Shown one piece after another: positions 8,310 to 18,008 of a stretch of DNA of 38,618 nucleotides. The position numbers and the translations under genes are program-made. The first letter of the stretch is position 1. Every line of letters begins with the position of its first letter. Source of the stretch: a virus. The DNA lies in the IMG/VR virus record IMGVR_UViG_3300044568_001772, positions 1-38,618 of that record. One strand, written 5' to 3'. The notes beneath the pieces were generated by a model. It worked only from the letters and a program-made list of their open reading frames with translations, searched no databases and was not told the origin of the DNA.

Positions 8310-8672
8310 TCAGTCCAACGACAATGTAAGGCTAGTGATCTGAAAAGTATCCCCAGCAGTCACAGCAGCACTAGAAGCCAAAGCACCACTCCACAAACAA
8401 TTACCACTAGTCGAAGCATCCCACAACGACCAATGCGAATAAGTCTCAGTCGTAGACACATTAGTCCACTCAACCGTCGCACTAGAAACCATCGAACCAC
8501 CCGAAGCAGCACTAAACGAAACCGACTTACGAGTCGCCTCAACAGCAGCATTAGAAGTCCCATCCTCACCAGGATCACCCAAATGCAACTTCAAATACGG
8601 CGTAGCCACAGCAAACGAAGTGTTACGCAACGTATTAAGAAACGCTAACTCACCATAATTAGAAATACTCAT
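8310..8672 (-). CDS. Small tail/fibre-associated protein
   Basis: A 120-aa protein from the ATG at 8672 (MSISNYGELAFLNTLRNTSF). It contains LKLHLGDPGEDGTSNAAVEA, a pattern seen in small phage structural proteins encoded beside fibres, then alternating beta strands with SHWSLWDASTSGNCLWSG. A TAGGAG site precedes the start. It is the first gene after the capsid terminator, so it depends on read-through or an unseen promoter. Confidence 0.6.
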   Translation of the reverse strand: MSISNYGELAFLNTLRNTSFAVATPYLKLHLGDPGEDGTSNAAVEATRKSVSFSAASGGSMVSSATVEWTNVSTTETYSHWSLWDASTSGNCLWSGALASSAAVTAGDTFQITSLTLSLD

Positions 8673-8685
8673 CAAACACTCCTAC

Positions 8686-8732
8686 AAAAAGAAAAACTGG
8701 GTGGCACGACACCATTGTATCGCACCACCCAG
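8686..8732 (-). terminator. Strong intrinsic terminator after the capsid gene
   Basis: On the minus strand a 16-bp stem (arms 8717-8732 and 8697-8712, three G-U pairs, 4-base loop) is followed by TTTTTCTTTTT. It lies between the capsid stop and the next gene, the usual way to give the major capsid protein its own abundant transcript. Confidence 0.9.
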
Positions 8733-8750
8733 CCTTCACACCGGACAAAC

Positions 8751-9704
8751 TCAGAGAGAGCTTGCAGACTCGATTCGGCGCAACGAAGCCTCACGGAATC
8801 GACCGTAGCCACCCAACCAGTACCAACCGATTGGCTGGAGACGGTTCAAGGTGTCAACCACAGGGCCACGAACGACCTTCGGAACAGCACCGTTACCGTC
8901 AATTGACGAGTACGCCTTAGCCAAAGCCTGACGACCCATCACGTGAGTGCAGTAAACTTCGATAGTTCCGGTTGAACCCGAACCGTCAGAAGCGTTCTGG
9001 AACACCTTTGCACGAGGAGTTTCGATGAAACGGACACCTTCAAAAGCACCGATTTCGGCGTTGTAGATGTTCGAGGTGTCTTGGTACACGTGCGGGTCAC
9101 GCCAAGCAGCAGCACCAGTTTCACGACGCAAGTCATAAGCAACATCGGGGTGGATGTAAGCCATGTACAAACCGTTGAAAGTAGGAACATTCGCACCACG
9201 AAGCTGTGCGGTCACCTTACGGATGTCGTTAGCTTCGATGATGTCAGTAGCCTTAACCGTGGTACGGCTTGAAGGGGTGCTTGATCCGCCACCACCGTAG
9301 ATCACGTTTGATCCACCGGCGAGAACTTCACGAGCAACTTCGTCAATTGAAGCACCAGCGTTGTAACCAACAATGTTAGCGGCAGCCGAGTCAACGTCAA
9401 GGAAAGCAGTTCCACGCAACTTAGCGGTGGTGATAACGGCATTACCGTATTCGTTGAGGGTAACCGTGACCTGCGAATCGCTCAAAGCGGGAGCAGTAAC
9501 GTCAGTGGTTTCCGACAAGGTGGCGGTAGCGGTAGCAAGATCGTTGAAGATCGTGAACGTTACGCCAGTACCAGGCATAGCCTGTTGCGTCGGTTGGACA
9601 TCCGCAGCAGCGTCGAACAACAGTTCTGAACGAAGAGCGAAATAGGCCAGGCGATCAAACGCCACCTGGTCAACTGATAGGGAGGATGTTTCTGTATAAG
9701 CCAT
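8751..9704 (-). CDS. Major capsid protein, N4-gp56-like
   Basis: A 317-aa HK97-fold coat protein candidate. Pattern matches to the N4-gp56 capsid family include the N-terminal helix with ALRSELLFDAAADVQPT, the segment VTVTLNEYGNAVITTAKLRG, DEVAREVLAGGSNVIYGG, and the conserved YIHPDVAYDLRRETGAAAWR. The C-terminus ends with WYWLGGYGRFREASLRRIES. The scaffold gene precedes it by 18 bases, a promoter lies upstream of the scaffold and a strong terminator follows, which fits high expression of a capsid operon. Confidence 0.88.
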   Translation of the reverse strand: MAYTETSSLSVDQVAFDRLAYFALRSELLFDAAADVQPTQQAMPGTGVTFTIFNDLATATATLSETTDVTAPALSDSQVTVTLNEYGNAVITTAKLRGTAFLDVDSAAANIVGYNAGASIDEVAREVLAGGSNVIYGGGGSSTPSSRTTVKATDIIEANDIRKVTAQLRGANVPTFNGLYMAYIHPDVAYDLRRETGAAAWRDPHVYQDTSNIYNAEIGAFEGVRFIETPRAKVFQNASDGSGSTGTIEVYCTHVMGRQALAKAYSSIDGNGAVPKVVRGPVVDTLNRLQPIGWYWLGGYGRFREASLRRIESASSL

Positions 9705-9722
9705 GAGATTTGCCTTTCGGGG

Positions 9723-10160
9723 CTAGTTTTGTTGGAGAGACCTTACTTCTTCCAGCAACATCTCAATCTCAGCTTGGCTAGTAGCCTTACTGATCCGAGT
9801 CACCATGTCCACAGGGGCTTCACCAACAGTGTTACCGGAAGCGGCCTGATTGGTTCTGTCCCAACCTTTAGCTTCCTGCGCTACCTGTGCAGCCTTAGTA
9901 TCTTGGATAAGTCTCGCTTCGATAGCAGCGGCTCTAATAGCATCAGGGGAAAGTTCACCGTCATAAGCCTTCACGAAATACTTTGCCATCGGATCGGCAG
10001 AATCAACTCCTGCTCTTACGAAAGCTAGTTCACGTGCGGCGTTAGAGGCTTCGTCGGCCCTTGCCTTCAGTGCTGCGTTTTCCGATTCAAGCTGCTTCAT
10101 GCGATCACGCAGAGGATTTCGGCCTGTTTCTTGTTCATCGAATTCGATGTCGCTGTCCAT
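9723..10160 (-). CDS. Scaffolding protein
   Basis: A 145-aa acidic, mostly helical protein with a coiled coil at residues ~14-45 (MKQLESENAALKARADEASN), an Ala-rich middle and an amphipathic C-terminus (ISKATSQAEIEMLLEEVRSL). Such small coiled-coil proteins directly before the coat gene are typical capsid scaffolds. An AAAGGAG site lies 7 bases before its ATG. Confidence 0.75.
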   Translation of the reverse strand: MDSDIEFDEQETGRNPLRDRMKQLESENAALKARADEASNAARELAFVRAGVDSADPMAKYFVKAYDGELSPDAIRAAAIEARLIQDTKAAQVAQEAKGWDRTNQAASGNTVGEAPVDMVTRISKATSQAEIEMLLEEVRSLQQN

Positions 10161-10282
10161 ATGTACACTCCTTTGCCCAGAACCACCACGGAGGCATGGC
10201 GGTTCGCTGCTTACAACCCGAAGGTGTTCCTGCCTATTGGCATCGGATTAAGTGTAGCACATTATTTGTAGGATGCAAGTAC
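10161..10282 (-). promoter_or_regulatory. Capsid operon promoter and leader
   Basis: On the minus strand TTGCAT (10278-10273), a 16-base spacer and TACACT (10256-10251) make a sigma70-like promoter. The ~90-base leader contains an 8-bp hairpin (AACCGCCA / TGGTGGTT) ending just before the AAAGGAG ribosome-binding site of the scaffold gene. The hairpin may stabilise the transcript. Confidence 0.6.
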
Positions 10283-11116
10283 CTACGCTAAAGCAGTTTG
10301 TCCTTGACCTTGCCCAGCAAAACCGCCACCACCCTGAAAGGCTGCGGTTCGTTCCGCTTGCTTCTTACGGAGGCGTTGAGCAGCAGCAGCGTCAGTAGAG
10401 AACACTGCCCCGATCTGTTCCTCCTGAGTCATACCGACACCTTGTTCGCCGGCAAGAGGGTTGAATAGTTCTTGTGCCTGACCGAGCGTAGCGAACCCTT
10501 GTCGAGCCTGCTCCGCATTGATGCCAGCCTGTGCCAACTGCTCGCCCTGCTGGGCTGTGATAGCCAACCCTGCTTGCTTCGTAGCCTCAGCAGCGATTTG
10601 GGCAGACTTAGCTTGCTCAACAAGCATAGGAGCAGCCTTCTGTGGGTCTAGGAAGTAAGCGGCCAGTTGACTGTCGTTCACACCGTATAACCGTTGCATC
10701 TCTTGGATGACCTGCGGATCAGCGTTCTTCACTGCCTCATAACCCTGATTCACCCGTGTAGCAAGTTCCGCCACAGACACATCTCCACCGATCATGGCAG
10801 CAAAATCGTCGTTGCTGTCATAGAACCCTGGGGGCATACCCGCCGAACGCAACTGTTGACGGTAAGCGTTCTCCAAATACAAATATTCGTTCTCAGAAAG
10901 AACGTTAAACCCTGCTCGACGACGAGCCTCATTGCCAGCAAATCGTGTCCTGTACTGCTCAGTTTCACGCATACGGCCACGAATAATGTTCTCATCTAAC
11001 ACGTTCTCTTTAAACACAAGATCGTTCACGAACTGTGTGAGGCTACCCAAACCGTAGCGTTCTAAGTCTTGCCCGATGATGGCATATGCTGACTGTGGTG
11101 CGCCTGTATCGCTCAT
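10283..11116 (-). CDS. Internal virion/ejection-type protein
   Basis: A 277-aa helical protein. Notable segments are YGLGSLTQFVNDLVFKENV, IIRGRMRETEQYRTRF, LSENEYLYLENAYRQQLRSA, LYGVNDSQLAAYFLDPQKAA and a Gly/Gln-rich tail. The YGL ... LRET..Y..RF ... AYFLDP pattern resembles proteins encoded between portal and capsid in podovirus-like environmental phages, presumed to be packaged and ejected with DNA. It starts 1 base after the upstream stop. The function is inferred from context. Confidence 0.55.
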   Translation of the reverse strand: MSDTGAPQSAYAIIGQDLERYGLGSLTQFVNDLVFKENVLDENIIRGRMRETEQYRTRFAGNEARRRAGFNVLSENEYLYLENAYRQQLRSAGMPPGFYDSNDDFAAMIGGDVSVAELATRVNQGYEAVKNADPQVIQEMQRLYGVNDSQLAAYFLDPQKAAPMLVEQAKSAQIAAEATKQAGLAITAQQGEQLAQAGINAEQARQGFATLGQAQELFNPLAGEQGVGMTQEEQIGAVFSTDAAAAQRLRKKQAERTAAFQGGGGFAGQGQGQTALA

Positions 11117-11117
11117 A

Positions 11118-12137
11118 TCATATCTTTCCGAAAAGGTTTGCTAAACCGGATGTGACTTGGTATGCCCGTGAACGAGCCTCATTAGTGTACTCGTAACCCA
11201 ATGATCGTTCTGATCGAAGATAGTCTCCCCACTCGTTAGAGTTCATGGGTCGCTGTTCACCCTTATCTGTAGTGAACGTGATTGCTTTAGACCATTTCGG
11301 ATCGGTGAAGTCAATGGTGTCAACATTGATCTCTAGGGTACGAGCCGCAGCTTGTTTGTATGGGTCAATAATTTGCTGAAAAGTTAAACCCTGATCCAGT
11401 TGTGCGGTGATACTAGGAAACAATGCTTTAGCAGTATTCAAAGCGTACTGCTGAAACGATTTAGTGTTCTCTTCACCACGAGCAACTTTGTCAACCCACA
11501 TATTAAATGTTTGATCAGAAAGTTGCACACCGTAATCACTAGCAGTTTGCTTCAACTGTTGACCCAAGAAACCTGTCCGCAAACCTGACATACCAACAGA
11601 TGTTTTGGATGCCTCTGCACCAATCGAATTATTTAAGATTTGTTGATCCCAATTACCACGCAAACTATCTTCCGAAAGTTTCGCAATTGTTGCATCATCA
11701 AGACTGACACCAAGATTCAAGGCCGCTTCACGGATTGACGCTGAACGGGTGTCTATCTGCTGTTGAGCAGAAGCAGGATCAAGTTGCTTGTTTGTGTCCC
11801 ATGTACGTGTTGAAGCAGAAGTAGTTTTATACCAGTTCGTTTGTTGCAACTCATACGTGAACTTTGCATTAGACCACTTTTGTGATACAGCATTTTTGAT
11901 GAGTTCAGTTAACTCTGGTACGCCTTGAATGATGGCATAGTAACCACCGTATTGTTCTTTGGCGGCTGTCTCCCAATCAACAGGCACAACAGGCGCAGGT
12001 TCAACCGGTGCAGGAACATTGCGTCGTGTAGTATTTTTTGGTTTCAAATAAGATTTAGGCAAAGGAGGTCTACCCAACTTTTCTCGCAACTTATTATAGT
12101 TGTCAAATTCTTCTTGGCTTAAAGTTCCTTCTGCCAT
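11118..12137 (-). CDS. Internal virion-type protein
   Basis: A 339-aa protein. The preferred ATG (12137) overlaps the upstream stop as TGATG and has GGAAG 6-7 bases before it; a GTG one codon earlier is possible. A Pro-rich N-terminal region (VPAPVEPAPVVPVDWE) precedes a helical body with QYGGYYAIIQGVPELTELI, KFTYELQQTNWYKTT and IREAALNLGVSLDDATI. The W(Y)..T ... ALGV ... pattern resembles minor virion proteins in the same environmental phage group. No catalytic motif is seen. Confidence 0.5.
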   Translation of the reverse strand: MAEGTLSQEEFDNYNKLREKLGRPPLPKSYLKPKNTTRRNVPAPVEPAPVVPVDWETAAKEQYGGYYAIIQGVPELTELIKNAVSQKWSNAKFTYELQQTNWYKTTSASTRTWDTNKQLDPASAQQQIDTRSASIREAALNLGVSLDDATIAKLSEDSLRGNWDQQILNNSIGAEASKTSVGMSGLRTGFLGQQLKQTASDYGVQLSDQTFNMWVDKVARGEENTKSFQQYALNTAKALFPSITAQLDQGLTFQQIIDPYKQAAARTLEINVDTIDFTDPKWSKAITFTTDKGEQRPMNSNEWGDYLRSERSLGYEYTNEARSRAYQVTSGLANLFGKI

Positions 12138-12922
12138 CACAAACTTCCAATCGAATCAACAAACTTATTAACATAACCAAGATACTCATAAGCAGCAGCC
12201 TCAGTAGGAGCAGATTCCTGAGCGAACTGTTGGGCAGCAACATCAGCACCCATAGTCTGAGTTACCACGCCACCGCTAGGTTGCTTTTGACCAGCGATCT
12301 CCTGAGCTTGATACGCTTTAACAAATCGGTCAACATCATCATCATTCAATTCTCGGCCAAGAGTTTCCTGAGATACTTTCTTAGCAATCAGTTTCAACTC
12401 ATCAGGATTAGAAACACGGTACGTAGGGGCAGAACCACCACCACCACGATTAAGGATGCTTTCACCAGCAAGACGAGAAGACAAAAAGTTACTTTTCTCT
12501 AAACCTGCATAGTTAGATGCCTGCAACCATTGAGAAATAGCAGTCATTTCACTTGAATAATCGCCAATGCTATTTGGAGACATAAATCCTGCCGTAGCAA
12601 GTTTCTCCATCAAATTATTACGTGACACAGGAGTCAACGATGACCAAATAACACCAGGCTCATTATCAACATCGTAATAATATGGTTGACCATCACGTGA
12701 AGCCACCTTGCCATCAGATGTAACAAGACCTTCACCGGTATAAACCTTCCATTTACCATTCTCAACAATGAGTCGAGACCCAGGCTGATAATCAACAGCC
12801 TTAGATGTTGTCTGCCCAGCAAGAGCAGCAATCGCCGCTATAGCATCAGCGGTTGATTGAGATGTAGTACCTGGAGGGGTAGTCGTCGGTGGTGCATTAT
12901 CTTGAATCTTTTTAGTGGCCAT
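12137..12922 (-). CDS. Virion-associated protein of unknown function
   Basis: A 261-aa protein between the giant internal protein and the 339-aa protein. It has a Thr/Pro-rich N-terminus, an aromatic beta segment (DGQPYYYDVDNEPGVIW) and an acidic helical C-terminus with LGRELNDDDVDRFVKAYQAQE. Its operon position and helical content suggest a third ejection-type protein. No family was recognised. Confidence 0.45.
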   Translation of the reverse strand: MATKKIQDNAPPTTTPPGTTSQSTADAIAAIAALAGQTTSKAVDYQPGSRLIVENGKWKVYTGEGLVTSDGKVASRDGQPYYYDVDNEPGVIWSSLTPVSRNNLMEKLATAGFMSPNSIGDYSSEMTAISQWLQASNYAGLEKSNFLSSRLAGESILNRGGGGSAPTYRVSNPDELKLIAKKVSQETLGRELNDDDVDRFVKAYQAQEIAGQKQPSGGVVTQTMGADVAAQQFAQESAPTEAAAYEYLGYVNKFVDSIGSL

Positions 12923-12924
12923 AA

Positions 12925-15900
12925 TTATTCTCCTTTAACAATATCTACTTCTTGGAATAACAATCGATCCCAAATACGAGCAAACTCAGGATATTGGTCA
13001 ACAAGTTGTTCACCAGCGTTACGCAAAATAGTACGCAAATCAGCATTAGCAGCAGTCCCTAAACCTTTACCTCGTTGTTCAGCAATCGCTAATGCACTAT
13101 CACGAACAGCCAAATATTCACGAGTAGCTTGGGCAACAGGGTTGTCATCCATACGGCTATCAAAAGCAGCTTCGTACAAAACGCTTATATTAGTTTTGAA
13201 CTGGTTTACATCAAGAGTGGTGCGAGCGAAACCAGGATATTCTTGTTCTAACTTAGCGCGTTCTTGATTAATAATTTCTTTTTGAGCCGCATTAGGATTA
13301 GGGCCAGCGGAACGAACAACCTCACGATATAGAGCAGTACCGACAAGACGTTGAGATTCAGCAACAAGTTCATCCGGTTGCAAACGCTCACGCAAACCTA
13401 ATTCGATTTGTCGTGTGTAAACCTGATAATCAAACTTAGTGCCAACAGGAGCAAAATATCCTGCGACCTCTTTGTATGTTGTAAAGAACTTACTGTTGTT
13501 ACGTTCCCATACAGCAAAATCTTGAGAAGCGTCTAAACCGCCAACAGTTGATTTAGTTTTCCCTGCCATATAAAGGAACGCATCTTCACCAAAAGTATCC
13601 ATAAACTTTCGGACAGCTGTGTCATAATCTGCTGTTTGAAGTTGCCTAAAATATTTAGATAATTCCGTACCATGAATATCAATTTTAGAAAGATCAATTT
13701 TTTCGCCATCAATAGTGATAGTGCCTTGTTGTTTATCTTTAGGTAATGGGGCAATAACTTGTGGGACAGGTCGAGTAGGGCCAGTAAATTGACCTAATGC
13801 CCGTAAACCTAAAAGAACACGGGCTTTAAGGTTGGCATCGTCTTCAAGTTTTTGTGCGCCAGCAAGAGTCTTCAAATCATAGTCACCGCTTAATGTCAAT
13901 GCTTCCATGACAGACATTTTTATGTCACCAAAAATACGATCATTTTCAGGATCGGCTACATACGCAGACCACATCTTGTCTAACCAAGATGGCATAGTAA
14001 CAAAACTGACATCAGGTTCTCCATAAGGAATAAACAGTTTACGAATCCAATCGTTAGACGGTTTCTGAGGAATAATTTTGTTAGCCAACACTTGAACATA
14101 TGGGCCGACACCAGGAGATAATTGCAAACCCATGTTTAAAGATTTGGCTGGAGCAACCATATCGGCTTTTAGACCACCTAATGCTATTTCACCAGGAACA
14201 CCAACACTAGTTCCTGCCAAAGCACCAGGAACAACACCCACTGGGCCAGCAACAACAAAACCTAAAGCAGCACCAGCAACACCGGTCATCCACGGAGCAA
14301 AATGTTCCGACATCGGATAATTAAAAACATATTCTCCGCTGATTGGGTCTTTATAAAAGAACCCTCGACCGTCAGCATCAGGGTCTGCTTGCTTTAATCC
14401 TTGAACAGTACGTAATGACTTCTTCAATGCTTCAGGGTTTGTCGCTAACGTTTTAGCCCAATTCTTTGTTACTTCTGCCCACGCTGAACCAAACGGTGCG
14501 ATGATACGAAAAACGTCAGCAAAGTTAGATTTTTCTGCGGCGTTATAAAACAGTTTTTTGGTTTCGTCTAATGCGTAACCTTTAGCGTAAGCGTCAAGTT
14601 CTTCAAAAGTCAGTTTGCCGTTAGACGGTAATTTCCCTGATCCTTTGTCTAAAAGTTTTTGAGCAAGTTTTGAATCTCCAACATATCGAGCCAAAAATTT
14701 GTCAGTGTATTTTTCGCCTGCTTCTTTAGCAGCATTTTCAATGTTGCGGAGAATGGTTTTTGCTTCGCCAGGTTGGAGTTCATCTACCAAATTTTTGATA
14801 ACACTGTAATATTGTTGGCGGAATACAGGAGAACGGTTAAGGAAAGCTTCTCGTTTCGGATATAACTGACCAAAAAAGATGTCAGTTGTTTTATCCCAAC
14901 TAGCAAGTATGCGATCACGGTTAGTGATTGCCTCACGGTTCTTACCAGTGACTTGTGATTTATAATATTTCTTTAATACAATATTTGGGTCTTCAACAAT
15001 TTTGTTGATTTCACTCAAAAATTCGTCGCTATATCCTGAGATTTCTCCAGTTCGATGTTTCATCAACGCAGGTATAACATCACCGTTTGCGTCGGTAAAT
15101 GATCCTGTTGAAATAACGTCTTTCAAACGTTTATCTCCGCCAGTCATTTTTTCAATACGAGGAAGAACAGAGTTTTCAATATATTGAGTTAAATTATTTA
15201 TGTCAAATTTTCCTGTTGTGCGATCAATAAAAATTACTGACCCAACAGTTTTATTCCCAGGAGTTGAACTTGGCAATGTTCGATTAGTCCAAATGTTTTG
15301 CAACGACCTAACATATTTTTTGCCTTCGTCAGTGTTTTCCATCCACTTCAAAATTTCTAATGTTGGCATACCTTCAGCAACCATACGGGCCACTTGGTCG
15401 TCATGCGCTAAAGCAACTTCTGCTGCAACACCTTTGCTGTAATCTTCTAAACCGTCACCGATTTCAACTCGTCGCCAAACACCTGTTTTTTGTTCACGTG
15501 CCAATGTTCCTAAAGGGTCACGTGCTTCACGCATACTGCCACCAGCAGCTTCAGCCATTTCACGTTGACCAAGACGAATCAAATCTTCGGGATCACCTTT
15601 AAATGTTGTACCCCAAATGTCACCTTTGAATCGTTTAAACATTGCTACTTGAATGAGTTCAAATGGGTGAAATAATCCTGTGCGAATGTTTGGTGCAAAA
15701 GATTGGCGCAATAGTGAGTCACTCATGTTGCGGAATACATAACCGCCAGTTGCTAATGCCATTGGTCGCCATACATCATTTTGAAAAAACTCTAAAGCGG
15801 AAAATGGGATACGTAATTCGCCAAATTTTTCGCCCTTTTTAATAACTTGTTTTGTAGTAACCCAAGCTAAAGGATTGTTTTGTGAAGCAATACGTCGAAC

Positions 15901-17622
15901 TTGTCGAGGGTCAGCAAGCATCACAGAATGTTTTAATGCTTCAGATTGGAACATTGCAGTATTTAACGGCTGGCCATCAGTAACAACTTTGCCGTTAACA
16001 ATCCATGTATATGTAGCACCATGTTCTGCCGCAGTACCTAAATCGCCAATTTCACCATACAGACTTCTATCAAGAACAACTTTGAATTCGCTAAAACCTG
16101 CATGTAACAAATCGTTCAATTTGTCATTGACACCCATAGATTTAAATGACTCACGAGAAACAGTTTCAATTTCTTTAACAACATTGCGAATAGAATTATC
16201 GCCTTCAACAAAAGCTTTAGTTAAAGAATCAATAAGTTCAGCCCGACGATCAGCAGGAACTTTGACAGCCCTCAAATAATTCTTAACATTCCTAATGCTT
16301 TTAGTTACTTCACGTTCTGAACCACCAGCAATAATCACATGTTGACCAGGCAAATCAGCCATGAGTCGAGCAACCTTAGATTCTTTCTGCGTACCAAAAT
16401 ATGGAAACTCACGCTTTACTGTGTCCCACCGTGAAATATTGATATCGTCAACTGCTCTAGGGCCGATACCACGGGTAACATCACCTAAACCAAGAGTGTC
16501 ATTCAATAATTGAGCAACCGCAGTTTCATCTTTGGCATCAACAACTTCAGTCCAAAATTTGGCGTTAGCAGTAGGGAAAATTTCCATTGCTTCATCAACA
16601 GTATTAACTTTAGTCAACCGTTTAATAATTGACTGGCCACCGGATGAACGCAAAAATTCTGACACCTTAGAAGGAATAATCATTGTTGATTCAGAGTTTT
16701 GTAAACCCTGCATGATACGCAACGGCAAAACTGCTTCAGCACCAAGTTTTGCAGCATCAGCGACTAAACCACCACCAGGGATAGCAGGAACAGACAAAGC
16801 AACACCCATATCAACTAAACCTGAAAGAACGTTATATTCCAATGTTCCAGGTTGCATAACAAGGTTTGCTACCAATCGGCCACCAGTAGCAGCAGACCCA
16901 TTAATAGTTCCTCGTGTCTGTCGTGCTTCCTCAGCTTGTTTCTCCCAAATTCGAGCATTGGGCATCCACCCTGTACCAATAAGATCAGGGTTCTCAACCA
17001 TTGTCCCTAACAATGTTTGATCCCACAAAATATTTTTGAATCCACCTTTACCAACAGTGAATTCAGGTGGGGTGATAGAACCCTGATTTGTTACATCACT
17101 AAACCCCATTTGTGTTTGAGGATTAAATTCTGGTGCTTTAGGAATAACTGACGGTGTTAAATCAACATTGCCTGTTTGCGCTGTTTCGGAAACCATACCG
17201 ACAGCACTCATCGCTTGAGTCCCTGCCCAACCGACAATGCCTTGCCCTACATCTTGTGTCCATTGCAAACCAGCCTGCCCCCACCGGACAGCACCTTTGG
17301 CTTTATCAGAAACATTGCGTTCAAACCAACTTTTCTTTTTCGGTGGTTTGTAATTTTTCATCATGTCTTGCATACTTTTTAAAGTAACGCTTGCCAAAAA
17401 ATCTTTAGCCGTTTTTTCATCCATTGTTCCAGCCGCATAAGCCTTAGCAGTAGGAATAGCAACCCACGGACTAGCGTTCGGATACAAATTAAAAAACTCT
17501 GTAACCGTTTCAGCTAAAGTAGGAGTAGCAGTAGCAGCAATTGAAGCAACCCGCTGTTCAGCAGCGTTCAACTCATCAATAAGTTGATTTTCTTCATCAT
17601 CAGTAAAAGGATTAAACGGCAT
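12925..17622 (-). CDS. Giant internal virion protein
   Basis: At 1565 aa this is the largest gene, taking 12% of the genome. It is long, mixed-charge and helical with no metalloprotease HExxH or lysozyme motif found by eye. A Gly/Ala-rich hydrophobic segment at residues ~1105-1150 (WMTGVAGAALGFVVAGPVGV ... GALAG) could insert into membrane. Amphipathic helices (VFRIIAPFGSAWAEVTKNWA) lie just before it. Its position between portal and scaffold, its size and the membrane segment fit a DNA-ejection protein like the large internal proteins of podoviruses. A packaged enzyme of unknown type remains possible. Confidence 0.55.
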   Translation of the reverse strand: MPFNPFTDDEENQLIDELNAAEQRVASIAATATPTLAETVTEFFNLYPNASPWVAIPTAKAYAAGTMDEKTAKDFLASVTLKSMQDMMKNYKPPKKKSWFERNVSDKAKGAVRWGQAGLQWTQDVGQGIVGWAGTQAMSAVGMVSETAQTGNVDLTPSVIPKAPEFNPQTQMGFSDVTNQGSITPPEFTVGKGGFKNILWDQTLLGTMVENPDLIGTGWMPNARIWEKQAEEARQTRGTINGSAATGGRLVANLVMQPGTLEYNVLSGLVDMGVALSVPAIPGGGLVADAAKLGAEAVLPLRIMQGLQNSESTMIIPSKVSEFLRSSGGQSIIKRLTKVNTVDEAMEIFPTANAKFWTEVVDAKDETAVAQLLNDTLGLGDVTRGIGPRAVDDINISRWDTVKREFPYFGTQKESKVARLMADLPGQHVIIAGGSEREVTKSIRNVKNYLRAVKVPADRRAELIDSLTKAFVEGDNSIRNVVKEIETVSRESFKSMGVNDKLNDLLHAGFSEFKVVLDRSLYGEIGDLGTAAEHGATYTWIVNGKVVTDGQPLNTAMFQSEALKHSVMLADPRQVRRIASQNNPLAWVTTKQVIKKGEKFGELRIPFSALEFFQNDVWRPMALATGGYVFRNMSDSLLRQSFAPNIRTGLFHPFELIQVAMFKRFKGDIWGTTFKGDPEDLIRLGQREMAEAAGGSMREARDPLGTLAREQKTGVWRRVEIGDGLEDYSKGVAAEVALAHDDQVARMVAEGMPTLEILKWMENTDEGKKYVRSLQNIWTNRTLPSSTPGNKTVGSVIFIDRTTGKFDINNLTQYIENSVLPRIEKMTGGDKRLKDVISTGSFTDANGDVIPALMKHRTGEISGYSDEFLSEINKIVEDPNIVLKKYYKSQVTGKNREAITNRDRILASWDKTTDIFFGQLYPKREAFLNRSPVFRQQYYSVIKNLVDELQPGEAKTILRNIENAAKEAGEKYTDKFLARYVGDSKLAQKLLDKGSGKLPSNGKLTFEELDAYAKGYALDETKKLFYNAAEKSNFADVFRIIAPFGSAWAEVTKNWAKTLATNPEALKKSLRTVQGLKQADPDADGRGFFYKDPISGEYVFNYPMSEHFAPWMTGVAGAALGFVVAGPVGVVPGALAGTSVGVPGEIALGGLKADMVAPAKSLNMGLQLSPGVGPYVQVLANKIIPQKPSNDWIRKLFIPYGEPDVSFVTMPSWLDKMWSAYVADPENDRIFGDIKMSVMEALTLSGDYDLKTLAGAQKLEDDANLKARVLLGLRALGQFTGPTRPVPQVIAPLPKDKQQGTITIDGEKIDLSKIDIHGTELSKYFRQLQTADYDTAVRKFMDTFGEDAFLYMAGKTKSTVGGLDASQDFAVWERNNSKFFTTYKEVAGYFAPVGTKFDYQVYTRQIELGLRERLQPDELVAESQRLVGTALYREVVRSAGPNPNAAQKEIINQERAKLEQEYPGFARTTLDVNQFKTNISVLYEAAFDSRMDDNPVAQATREYLAVRDSALAIAEQRGKGLGTAANADLRTILRNAGEQLVDQYPEFARIWDRLLFQEVDIVKGE

Positions 17623-18008
17623 CAGAGATTACCTGATGTATAACTAGAAATAATTTCTGCCAAACCATCAGTTGGATACATGCGATATAAAGCTCTCAAA
17701 GTTTCTAAATTGTCATCAACAGGAATACGACGAGGCATTAACCCAGCCTGCAAACTATTAGGGCCAGCACCAATATCAGCACCAGCAGTAATCGGTTCAT
17801 CAGGTCGTTCAGTAGGGCGAGTCAAAGACTGTGCGCCAGGAACAGGTCGAGCAACCTGCTGTGCCTGAACATCAACCGGCGCAGAACCAGGAGACACAGC
17901 CCGCTGAGAAGAAGCCTGCTGTGTAGCCTGCCCATAAGTTTGTCCCGTAAACGCAACCTTTTTAGTTGCAGGATTACGCAAATCTGAACGGTTCGGATAA
18001 TCGACCAT
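17622..18008 (-). CDS. Portal-adjacent protein of unknown function
   Basis: A 128-aa protein beginning directly after the portal stop. It is Gln/Ala/Pro-rich in the middle (TYGQATQQASSQRAVSPGSA) and has a short helical end, DNLETLRALYRMYPTDGLAE, that resembles the N-terminal segments of the giant protein. It is probably a disordered virion component. No family was recognised. Confidence 0.5.
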   Translation of the reverse strand: MVDYPNRSDLRNPATKKVAFTGQTYGQATQQASSQRAVSPGSAPVDVQAQQVARPVPGAQSLTRPTERPDEPITAGADIGAGPNSLQAGLMPRRIPVDDNLETLRALYRMYPTDGLAEIISSYTSGNL

